Assembly: GCF_000350225.1 (NCBI RefSeq)
Contig: NW_005178572.1
Coordinates: 310,001-374,000 of the forward strand
Direction of reading: 5' to 3'
Source: Chondrus crispus
Lineage: Eukaryota > Rhodophyta > Florideophyceae > Gigartinales > Gigartinaceae
Length of the DNA: 64,000 nucleotides
A program made the position numbers and the translations under genes. Below, one piece after another: positions 51,728 through 60,306 of the stretch (positions are counted from its first letter, which is position 1; the number at the start of each line of letters is the position of its first letter). The notes under the pieces were generated by a model. That model searched no databases, had not been told where the DNA came from, and was given only the letters and a program-made list of their open reading frames with translations.

Positions 51728-51733
51728 TATAAG
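51728..51733 (+). promoter_or_regulatory. TATA box of the DIRS-like unit 1
   Basis: TATAAG follows the hexamer array, which suggests transcription starting near 51760. A second TATA-like site (TATATAC, near 53849) lies just before the gag-like ORF and is an alternative promoter. Confidence 0.5.
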
Positions 51734-52253
51734 AGAGGCACGTCAAACTCTCTCTCACCACTCTTCTTTCTTCCTCAAGTCGTCGCTTGTTTCTCCCACC
51801 ATCCCACCCTCAGCTTCGCTGCTCAGTCATCAAGTCGTCACTGGTTTGTTCTCTCCCTACTCTTTCTTGTATGGCTTAACCATTTGGGAATGTTTTTCAC
51901 ACACACGCTCGGTAAGATAACGCGGTCTCTCGGTCGCTACTCAAGCCCTCTCATCCTGGAAATGCCCCCTCATCTTTGAAGCTTACCAAAGCAGAACTCG
52001 AACTCAGGTGAGTCATGGACGCGCGCCCCGTATCAAGCCGAATGTGGTCCTCATCCGCCGAAGCGGGTAGTATCGCAGGGATAGCGGCCCGGGATGGCAT
52101 GGAAACGCGCGCCACTACGCTGCTCTGGCCGTTGTATCAACGTTTATGTCCACACCAATTGGGGACAGCGAAAGACAGGGGCAATCCTCTGGAATTCAAG
52201 GAACGGTAAGCATTTTTCTGGACCGAGATCTTTAGGTAATAAAGCGTAATCTT

Positions 52254-52272
52254 GTTTCTTCAACATTATTCA
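52254..52272 (+). repeat. 19-bp direct repeat, internal copy
   Basis: GTTTCTTCAACATTATTCA here is identical to the last 19 bp of the unit (57289-57307). In the array the two copies flank the 938-bp control region. A recombinase core or split-repeat site is a reasonable inference. Confidence 0.75.
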
Positions 52273-52489
52273 CTGGAATAACGGAGGTAGCTGCGCTGAC
52301 TGACTGTCGCCACCTCAATGTGAGTGCGGGCGCAGCAGCTTGGGGGGCAGGAATGACAGAGAGGGTGGCTAATACCTAGGACTGTGGCAAAAACCCCGCC
52401 TCACAGCTGTTACACTGTAAAGCTGATTAGATAGCTTGGTAAGTGCTCGTCGGGAGCACCCCTTTAAAATGAAACTCGGATTGGACACC

Positions 52490-53225
52490 TAAGAGCAACT
52501 CCACCAACACAGTAGCAAACGAGCAAAATACCAAATTTGATCAAATTTGATAAATTGCTCATTTGTATACTAGTTTGACTTCCCCACCAGACCGAAAAAG
52601 TGCCAAAAAATAGAACACCGCCGAAATTGCCTCGAGCAAATCAGTCCGATTTGCTCAAATGACTCTCACCCGAAGTTCTATTTCAGCAAATATTTTGGTA
52701 CAAGTGCTGCATTACGATTGGTCAATGAGTGGCGCTAAACCGAAACACCTTGAAATCCGAGAAAAGTTCAGTTCTTCGCGCCTTGACATGCGAGCGAACA
52801 TAAACGGAGCACCTCTTTACTGTGTTGCATCACAATCCGTCTCAAACACACCATAGCCATTCTACTTGCGATTGCGATTCACATTGGGAGACTTTCCCGG
52901 GACCGAACCAACCCAGCGCCGCGCTTCTCCCGCCTCCTCACCGTCGATCCCGAGAAGTGGCTCTGTGATGCTCTCTAGTTGATCGTCTGCCATTTCTTGA
53001 AACCAGATCCCGTCCATGATTTGAACTCTGGGGCTGTACGGCCTCTATCCTTTAAGCTCTCGCCGGTGGGAAAAGTCATATGTATAGCAAATGAGCAATT
53101 TTTGAAATAGAGCCCAGCCAATAAAGCTTGTACAACTGTGCAAGTATTTTGCTCTTTGGCTAATTTGTTCCACGCCTTGGTGGAGATGCTGTAAACAGGG
53201 GTGCCCTTAACTCCGGACAAAAGTG
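52490..53225. mobile_element. MITE-like insert inside the DIRS-like unit
   Basis: The stretch begins TAA-GAGCAACTCC (52490) and ends GTGCTC-TAA (53225). The short GAGCA termini and possible TAA target duplication are Harbinger-like, but the inverted match beyond five bases is poor. It is more AT-rich than the rest of the unit and non-coding. It is present in both full units, so it was there before the array formed. Confidence 0.35.
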
Positions 53226-53533
53226 CTCTAATCAAAAATCAGGAATTCTTTGTAAACAGCCATGAAAAGTGAGTTTCTCTGCCCTGGCCAGCCATTCCTC
53301 CTCTGTTTCCTTCTTTTCAGAAGGCCGTACCGGAAAACAGGTGGTTACTTTTAAAAATAATTCTTACCAGTCGAACCCGCGCACTGCGATTGTGTTTACT
53401 GTAGTATAACGACCGGTGTGCGGGCGGGGAGGTTATTAACCGTGCGGCTGTGCACGGTGCACACGTGGGCGGGTGTGTCCACATGTAGGGAGCGCGCGCG
53501 TTGACCAACCGGCCGTGGCGTGGGGCACGCGTA

Positions 53534-53680
53534 CAGTAGCACACGTGTCGTCCATGCGGTAGTCTACACGTGTTACGTGTGCGCGTTAGCACACGTGTCG
53601 TCCGTGCGGTAGTCTGTAAGCAACACGCGTGTACACTAGTGCACACGTGTAGTAGCAGCGTCCGTGCGGTAGTAGTAATT
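53534..53680 (+). repeat. ~50-bp tandem repeats with CACGTG cores
   Basis: Two near-exact 29-bp copies (53537-53565 and 53587-53615) beginning TAGCACACGTGTCGTCC, and a third partial copy, carry repeated ACACGTGT palindromes upstream of the gag-like ORF. Confidence 0.75.
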
Positions 53681-53969
53681 ATGGCGCTAGCTTTTTAATT
53701 GTGTACAGTACCCGGCACGCACTAGGCGGCAGGTACTGTACTACTGTACTGGGACAGGTGTCCGAGGCGTCCCTCTGAGGGGTTAAGACCTGACACCCGA
53801 CCCTACCGGTAAACTGGGGCAAGCTCGCCCCCGTCCCTTTTGCGCCTATATACGTCTGTTTCGGTTGTCTATCGCGCGCGCTGGCTTCTAACCCGTTACC
53901 GGTCGCTCCCGTTCACGCACCACGGGGCGACTGCGCGTAACCGGCCAGTGACCCACTCCCTTTTCAGTC

Positions 53970-54314
53970 TTGCACCACTACCTCCAAGCCTCGTACGAAC
54001 GAGTGCAGGAGCGAGTCGACTTCTTCTCAGACTCGGTGGAATCAGGCAAGTCCGAGGCGGTACTTCTCCAGAAGTACCTACGCGAACAGGATCAGCCCTA
54101 CGTGTCCCAACTCTACAGGGACACCAAGGAAAAGTTTGCCGAACTCCGCTCCCAGGCATACGCCAAGGAATTCAACAAACAAGCTGCTCGCAACTCAGGA
54201 ACACAGGCTACAGGGCGTGTCTCAAGGGGACTTTCAGGAAAAGGGGCGCAGCGGTACCCGCCGCGGAACCCCAATTCAGGAGGCTCCGGCTCTTCCGGGT
54301 CTAGCTCCAAGTAA
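53970..54314 (+). CDS. DIRS-like ORF1 (gag-like), unit 1
   Basis: An open frame of 114 codons, without an ATG at its start, ends at 54314. It encodes a helical, charged segment (RVQERVDFFSDSVES ... YVSQLYRDTKEKFAELRSQAY) and a Gly/Ser-rich tail. Position ahead of RT suggests a gag-like product, but there is no zinc knuckle and the start is unresolved. Its stop codon overlaps the RT start codon (TAATG at 54312-54316). Confidence 0.5.
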   Translation: MHHYLQASYERVQERVDFFSDSVESGKSEAVLLQKYLREQDQPYVSQLYRDTKEKFAELRSQAYAKEFNKQAARNSGTQATGRVSRGLSGKGAQRYPPRNPNSGGSGSSGSSSK

Positions 54315-56254
54315 TGGTCCGCAAACCGGACCCTTCAGTGCTATGGCGAAACCCACACCGCCAAGCACGTTTCTGGGCCGAAGGGCTCAGGGCTCCGGAC
54401 TTCCTAGTCCGAGCCATCAAGTTCGGGGTGTACGAAAAGCCGGTCAACTCAGCCAAATTGGCCACACGCTTTGTACTCCCCGAGATCCCGGTGGAACCTC
54501 TAGATTTGGACTGGCTACGCAACGAGCTCACCGATGCCACGCGCCGCCGCATCTACGAGGAAATCTCCCCGGTGGAGGCTCACCGACTCAACAAGCAAGG
54601 ATTCCCTATCTCCAACGCCTTCATCGTGTGCACGGAAAAGCGACGATTGGTCGTCAACCTCAAGCGACAGTCAGATCTCTTTCGGTCTGTTCCCGTCAAA
54701 ATGGAAACACTGGAATCCTTCGCTCTGGAAATCAAGCCGAACGACCACCTGCTCTCGTTCGACATAGAAAAGGGGTACCATCATTTCAGGCTACATCCGG
54801 CTATCCGCAACTGGTTCCTCTTCAGGATCGATGGACGTTACTTTCGCTGTATCGCCCTACCTTTTGGATGGAAGCTATCTCCGTTCTACTTCGTCAAGTT
54901 CATGCGACCTTTCGTCGAGTACATCAGGGACCGGCTCAATCTTCGCATCCACCCGTACATGGACGATTTTCTGGTAGCTGTTCAAGGTCACTCCGAACTC
55001 CGAAGAGCCCAACGGCTCCTGGACCAACTGCTGCAGAAAACCGGTCTTGGTAGAAAGCCAGGCAAAGGCTGCTGGGACGGGTCGCAACGATTGGACCACC
55101 TCGGTTTTGTGATAGACACCAAGGCTCAAGTGTTCGGGATCACGGACAAACGGATTCAGAAGATTCAGGCTATCGCTCGGAAACTGCTACAACAAGCCCG
55201 ACAGAACCGTCGGTTGGTGGAAACATCGTTGTTACGCCACTTCCTCGGGGTAGCCATCTCATGCTCTCTGGCCATGCCTCTCGCCCGCTTCTACACCCGG
55301 TCTCTGTACGACTCACTACGGGGACCAACGAGGCGGCGCGTGAAGCTCAAGCACGCAGCCATCCGGGATCTGATACATTGGAAAGAACTGGTCAAATCAC
55401 CGTCCACGCGCCCTCTCCATCACCAAACGGCTTCAATGGCAATGCACTCCGATGCATCAACCTCAATTGGGATGGGAGGGACACTGGGACACGACCTCAG
55501 GATGGGGGAACCAGGGGTCTGGGAAGCAAAAGGACTCTGGGATCCGCATCTACGGACAAAGCCCATCACCTTTCTGGAACTCAGGGCAGTAACGGACAAT
55601 CTGAAAGCATTCGCAGACGACCTTCGCAAGGGGACCCATCTCCGCGTATGGGAGGACAATCAGGCCGTGGTCCACATACTCAACACGATGACCACGCGCT
55701 CACCAGCCCTAATGAAGGAACTGCGGGCGCTACACAGGGTACTGCTCAAGCTGGGAATCTCAATAGAGTCACGATACGTCCCTTCTGCCGTCAACCGCTT
55801 CGCAGATCGGCTCTCTCGCTTGCGTTCACTGGACGACTGGAGGATCAACACCCGGACAATCAGGGCGCTCTTACGCGAGATGGATCCAACAATCGACCGG
55901 TTCGCGGATCAAGAATCAACGATTTGCCGCCGGTTCAACAGCCGCTACCGCTCACCGGGATCCTCAGGAATCGATGCGCTACAGCAACACTGGGGACAAA
56001 CGATCAACTTCTGGAATCCCCCGCTCAAGCTCATCCCACTCGTCGTGGAAAAGATCATTCAGGAAACGGCACAGGGTCTCCTGGTCACCCCGTGGTGGCC
56101 CGCTCAGTCGTGGTGTCGTCGCCTCAAGGAAATCGGAACGTTCCAGCTGTTTCAGGCGCCAGACGTCTATCTACCCCCATTGTGGGCTCCACAGCACCTG
56201 CCGGCCCCACCGTGGAAAATAGCCATCTGGACAATACGCAGCAGCTTCCGCTAG
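54314..56254 (+). CDS. DIRS-like reverse transcriptase-RNase H, unit 1
   Basis: The 646-residue product has an RT domain with LSFDIEKGYHHFRLHP, the LPFGWKLSPFYF block and the catalytic YMDDFL (near residue 215). An RNase H domain follows (MHSDAST, FLELRAV, VWEDNQAVVHIL and a C-terminal NRFADRLSR). The arrangement and the short form of RNase H match DIRS-group elements. The ATG overlaps the stop of ORF1. The frame appears intact; the second unit encodes an almost identical protein. Confidence 0.9.
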   Translation: MVRKPDPSVLWRNPHRQARFWAEGLRAPDFLVRAIKFGVYEKPVNSAKLATRFVLPEIPVEPLDLDWLRNELTDATRRRIYEEISPVEAHRLNKQGFPISNAFIVCTEKRRLVVNLKRQSDLFRSVPVKMETLESFALEIKPNDHLLSFDIEKGYHHFRLHPAIRNWFLFRIDGRYFRCIALPFGWKLSPFYFVKFMRPFVEYIRDRLNLRIHPYMDDFLVAVQGHSELRRAQRLLDQLLQKTGLGRKPGKGCWDGSQRLDHLGFVIDTKAQVFGITDKRIQKIQAIARKLLQQARQNRRLVETSLLRHFLGVAISCSLAMPLARFYTRSLYDSLRGPTRRRVKLKHAAIRDLIHWKELVKSPSTRPLHHQTASMAMHSDASTSIGMGGTLGHDLRMGEPGVWEAKGLWDPHLRTKPITFLELRAVTDNLKAFADDLRKGTHLRVWEDNQAVVHILNTMTTRSPALMKELRALHRVLLKLGISIESRYVPSAVNRFADRLSRLRSLDDWRINTRTIRALLREMDPTIDRFADQESTICRRFNSRYRSPGSSGIDALQQHWGQTINFWNPPLKLIPLVVEKIIQETAQGLLVTPWWPAQSWCRRLKEIGTFQLFQAPDVYLPPLWAPQHLPAPPWKIAIWTIRSSFR

Positions 56255-57327
56255 CCGCCGCGCTACGGGGCTCAGTTCTACGCGCCGCCGGAGTTGGAAT
56301 CTCAGGCGGAGGAACTACTATCGCTGGTCTGATTCACCGCGCTCGTGCGCCCAACACCTGGAAGAACAACAAGCGATTCTGGCAGAAGTGGACTACGTTC
56401 TGTACGTTGGAAAGGATCGACCCATGGGCTGCGGATGAAGGATCTCTGCTCCGGTACCTCGTTTGGCTCTTCGACTCAGGCACGATTGCTGGCGGATCAG
56501 TCAAGAATTACGTCTCAGCAGTGGTAACGGCCCACAAACGCGTCAAATTGCCCGTTGGATACACCCCACTCATCCAACTCGCGCTGGCCGCCTACCAACA
56601 GTCTGACCTGGATCGCCGCGCCGAAAACGACCCAGACGCCCACAAGGAACGACGGGCCCTCCCGAGCACCGTGGCCAAGAAAATCTTCAACGCTGCAATG
56701 GCCGCTCCCGCTCTCAACCGTCAGTTCATTCGCAACGCTACCGCTGTTCTGGTTTCCTACGTCTTCTTCGAAAGGGGCGAAGCTGGCGCTGCGCTTCGCT
56801 TGGACAACATTCAAGTTTCGGAACAATCAATTGACTTGGCAATTGCTTTACGGAAGAATCGATCTCGCGTGGCACATACTCTATCCTACACTAGGCTAGC
56901 TCCGGACAAGCCATCGCTCATCGACTTGGTCTTACGGTACGACCGATACCGCCGAAACACCCGCTCCACAAGTCGCTACTATTGGGCCCTCCCGGGCCAA
57001 CGGCTCACACCGTCATCGGCAAGCATCTCACGTTGGCTCCAAGCTTGCTTGTCTCACGCTGGCGTCACTCCCCCTCCGCAAGTGCTGTGGTCCTCACACT
57101 CGCTTCGCATGGGTGCTGCATCGGAATGCGCTGCAATAGGAGTTCCTTCCTACCGCATTCGCATCTGGGGGGATTGGAGTGTTGCTCGCACAATGGAAGA
57201 ATCCTATCTCGACGCTCGCGTACAGCCGTGCGAGGATTCCGTCTTCTTTTTCGGACACCTGTCCGAAATCTCGACTACTCCCTATGGAGTTTCTTCAACA
57301 TTATTCAGTGCATTCATTGGCAATTGA
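55261..57327 (+). CDS. DIRS-like tyrosine recombinase, unit 1
   Basis: The C-terminal ~350 codons encode a tyrosine recombinase: a SAM-like core-binding region (NTWKNNKRFWQKWTTFC ... GGSVKNYVSAVVTAHK) and a catalytic region with SYVFFERGEAGAALRLDNI and HSLRMGAASECAAIG (His-x-x-Arg). The frame overlaps the RT-RNase H gene in another frame, as is known for DIRS elements, so the functional start is uncertain and may lie near 56.2 kb. The stop codon falls 20 bp inside the next unit, showing that the element continues into sequence shared with its own left end. Confidence 0.82.
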   Translation: MLSGHASRPLLHPVSVRLTTGTNEAAREAQARSHPGSDTLERTGQITVHAPSPSPNGFNGNALRCINLNWDGRDTGTRPQDGGTRGLGSKRTLGSASTDKAHHLSGTQGSNGQSESIRRRPSQGDPSPRMGGQSGRGPHTQHDDHALTSPNEGTAGATQGTAQAGNLNRVTIRPFCRQPLRRSALSLAFTGRLEDQHPDNQGALTRDGSNNRPVRGSRINDLPPVQQPLPLTGILRNRCATATLGTNDQLLESPAQAHPTRRGKDHSGNGTGSPGHPVVARSVVVSSPQGNRNVPAVSGARRLSTPIVGSTAPAGPTVENSHLDNTQQLPLAAALRGSVLRAAGVGISGGGTTIAGLIHRARAPNTWKNNKRFWQKWTTFCTLERIDPWAADEGSLLRYLVWLFDSGTIAGGSVKNYVSAVVTAHKRVKLPVGYTPLIQLALAAYQQSDLDRRAENDPDAHKERRALPSTVAKKIFNAAMAAPALNRQFIRNATAVLVSYVFFERGEAGAALRLDNIQVSEQSIDLAIALRKNRSRVAHTLSYTRLAPDKPSLIDLVLRYDRYRRNTRSTSRYYWALPGQRLTPSSASISRWLQACLSHAGVTPPPQVLWSSHSLRMGAASECAAIGVPSYRIRIWGDWSVARTMEESYLDARVQPCEDSVFFFGHLSEISTTPYGVSSTLFSAFIGN

Positions 57328-57410
57328 AATGTGAATTTGGACAAGGGGGCTTTTCGGTTGGAACGCACGACAACTCAGAAGGAAGTGGAAATCAAGTGGA
57401 CCATTTCAGC

Positions 57411-57682
57411 CGCAGAAAGCCAAGTCAGGATGACTTGGCGACAAGTCAGCGCCAAGCCACACACCATGATTTGGAATGATTCTTCGTTCGCGTAACGAAG
57501 AACTTGGCGAAAGCAAAAAATCAGCACCAAGTCACGAATGACTTGGTACTGTTCTTCGTTCGCATAATCAACACTTGGCACAAAAATGAATCATCACCAA
57601 GTCACACACAATGGTTTGGCACCCCCACTATAACTTGGCAATGATTGCGAATGATTCTTCATTCGCATCATGGAACTTGGCA
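57411..57682 (+). promoter_or_regulatory. ACTTGG/CCAAGT array, unit 2
   Basis: Second copy of the hexamer array, followed by TATAAG at 57720-57725. Confidence 0.6.
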
Positions 57683-58245
57683 GAAATGGAAATTCGGCCA
57701 CTGTCCGAAAACAGGGCTGTATAAGAGAGGCACGTCAAACTCTCTCTCACCACTCTTCTTTCTTCCTCAAGTCGTCGCTTGTTTCTCCCACCATCCCACC
57801 CTCAGCTTCGCTGCTCAGTCATCAAGTCGTCACTGGTTTGTTCTCTCCCTACTCTTTCTTGTATGGCTTAACCATTTGGGAATGTTTTTCACACACACGC
57901 TCGGTAAGATAACGCGGTCTCTCGGTCGCTACTCAAGCCCTCTCATCCTGGAAATGCCCCCTCATCTTTGAAGCTTACCAAAGCAGAACTCGAACTCAGG
58001 TGAGTCATGGACGCGCGCCCCGTATCAAGCCGAATGTGGTCCTCATCCGCCGAAGCGGGTAGTATCGCAGGGATAGCGGCCCGGGGTGGCATGGAAACGC
58101 GCGCCACTACGCTGCTCTGGCCGTTGTATCAACGTTTATGTCCACACCAATTGGGGACAGCGAAAGACAGGGGCAATCCTCTGGAATTCAAGGAACGGTA
58201 AGCATTTTTCTGGACCGAGATCTTTAGGTAATAAAGCGTAATCTT

Positions 58246-58264
58246 GTTTCTTCAACATTATTCA
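58246..58264 (+). repeat. 19-bp direct repeat, internal copy in unit 2
   Basis: Identical to 52254-52272 and 57289-57307. With the copy at 57289 it brackets the 938-bp control region. Confidence 0.75.
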
Positions 58265-59961
58265 CTGGAATAACGGAGGCAGCTGCGCTGACTGACTGTC
58301 GCCACCTCAATGTGAGTGCGGGCGCAGCAGCTGGGGGGGCAGGAATGACAGAGAGGGTGGCTAATACCTAGGACTGTGGCAAAAACCCCGCCTCACAGCT
58401 GTTACACTGTAAAGCTGATTAGATAGCTTGGTAAGTGCTCGTCGGGAGCACCCCTTTAAAATGAAACTCGGATTGGACACCTAAGAGCAACTCCACCAAC
58501 ACAGTAGCAAACGAGCAAAATACCAAATTTGATCAAATTTGATAAATTGCTCATTTGTATACTAGTTTGACTTCCCCACCAGACCGAAAAAGTGCCAAAA
58601 AATAGAACACCGCCGAAATTGCCTCGAGCAAATCAGTCCGATTTGCTCAAATGACTCTCACCCGAAGTTCTATTTCAGCAAATATTTTGGTACAAGTGCT
58701 GCATTACGATTGGTCAATGAGTGGCGCTAAACCGAAACACCTTGAAATCCGAGAAAAGTTCAGTTCTTCGCGCCTTGACATGCGAGCGAACATAAACGGA
58801 GCACCTCTTTACTGTGTTGCATCACAATCCGTCTCAAACACACCATAGCCATTCTACTTGCGATTGCGATTCACATTGGGAGACTTTCCCGGGACCGAAC
58901 CAACCCAGCGCCGCGCTTCTCCCGCCTCCTCACCGTCGATCCCGAGAAGTGGCTCTGTGATGCTCTCTAGTTGATCGTCTGCCATTTCTTGAAACCAGAT
59001 CCCGTCCATGATTTGAACTCTGGGGCTGTACGGCCTCTATCCTTTAAGCTCTCGCCGGTGGGAAAAGTCATATGTATAGCAAATGAGCAATTTTTGAAAT
59101 AGAGCCCAGCCAATAAAGCTTGTACAACTGTGCAAGTATTTTGCTCTTTGGCTAATTTGTTCCACGCCTTGGTGGAGATGCTGTAAACAGGGGTGCCCTT
59201 AACTCCGGACAAAAGTGCTCTAATCAAAAATCAGGAATTCTTTGTAAACAGCCATGAAAAGTGAGTTTCTCTGCCCTGGCCAGCCATTCCTCCTCTGTTT
59301 CCTTCTTTTCAGAAGGCCGTACCGGAAAACAGGTGGTTACTTTTAAAAATAATTCTTACCAGTCGAACCCGCGCACTGCGATTGTGTTTACTGTAGTATA
59401 ACGACCGGTGTGCGGGCGGGGAGGTTATTAACCGTGCGGCTGTGCACGGTGCACACGTGGGCGGGTGTGTCCACATGTAGGGAGCGCGCGCGTTGACCAA
59501 CCGGCCGTGGCGTGGGGCACGCGTACAGTAGCACACGTGTCGTCCGTGCGGTAGTCTACACGTGTTACGTGTGCGCGTTAGCACACGTGTCGTCCGTGCG
59601 GTAGTCTGTAAGCAACACGCGTGTACACTAGTGCACACGTGTAGTAGCAGCGTCCGTGCGGTAGTAGTAATTATGGCGCTAGCTTTTTAATTGTGTACAG
59701 TACCCGGCACGCACTAGGCGGCAGGTACTGTACTACTGTACTGGGACAGGTGTCCGAGGCGTCCCTCTGAGGGGTTAAGACCTGACACCCGACCCTACCG
59801 GTAAACTGGGGCAAGCTCGCCCCCGTCCCTTTTGCGCCTATATACGTCTGTTTCGGTTGTCTATCGCGCGCGCTGGCTTCTAACCCGTTACCGGTCGCTC
59901 CCGTTCACGCACCACGGGGCGACTGCGCGTAACCGGCCAGTGACCCACTCCCTTTTTAGTC

Positions 59962-60306
59962 TTGCACCACTACCTCCAAGCCTCGTACGAACGAGTGCAG
60001 GAGCGAGTCGACTTCTTCTCAGACTCGGTGGAATCAGGCAAGTCCGAGGCGGTACTTCTCCAGAAGTACCTACGCGAACAGGATCAGCCCTACGTGTCCC
60101 AACTCTACAGGGACACCAAGGAAAAGTTTGCCGAACTCCGCTCCCAGGCATACGCCAAGGAATTCAACAAACAAGCTGCTCGCAACTCAGGAACACAGGC
60201 TACAGGGCGTGTCTCAAGGGGACTTTCAGGAAAAGGGGCGCAGCGGTACCCGCCGCGGAACCCCAATTCAGGAGGCTCAGGCTCTTCCGGGTCTAGTTCC
60301 AAGTAA
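59962..60306 (+). CDS. DIRS-like ORF1 (gag-like), unit 2
   Basis: Second copy of the 114-codon gag-like frame, with the same predicted product and the same TAATG overlap with RT. Confidence 0.5.
   Translation: MHHYLQASYERVQERVDFFSDSVESGKSEAVLLQKYLREQDQPYVSQLYRDTKEKFAELRSQAYAKEFNKQAARNSGTQATGRVSRGLSGKGAQRYPPRNPNSGGSGSSGSSSK

Larger units (their letters stand above)
51315..57307 (+). mobile_element. DIRS-like tyrosine-recombinase retrotransposon, unit 1 of a tandem array
   Basis: A 5,992-bp unit repeated head to tail from 57308 and again from 63300 with no sequence in between. Order: control region with TATA (51.3-52.3 kb), non-coding interval with a MITE-like insert (52.5-53.2 kb), repeat-rich leader (53.4-53.9 kb), gag-like ORF, RT-RNase H, tyrosine recombinase. 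It has no integrase and no conventional LTR pair; the last gene runs a few codons into the next unit. It looks whole. Units differ at very few positions, so amplification is recent. It is a DIRS/PAT-group element by its RT and recombinase. Confidence 0.85.
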
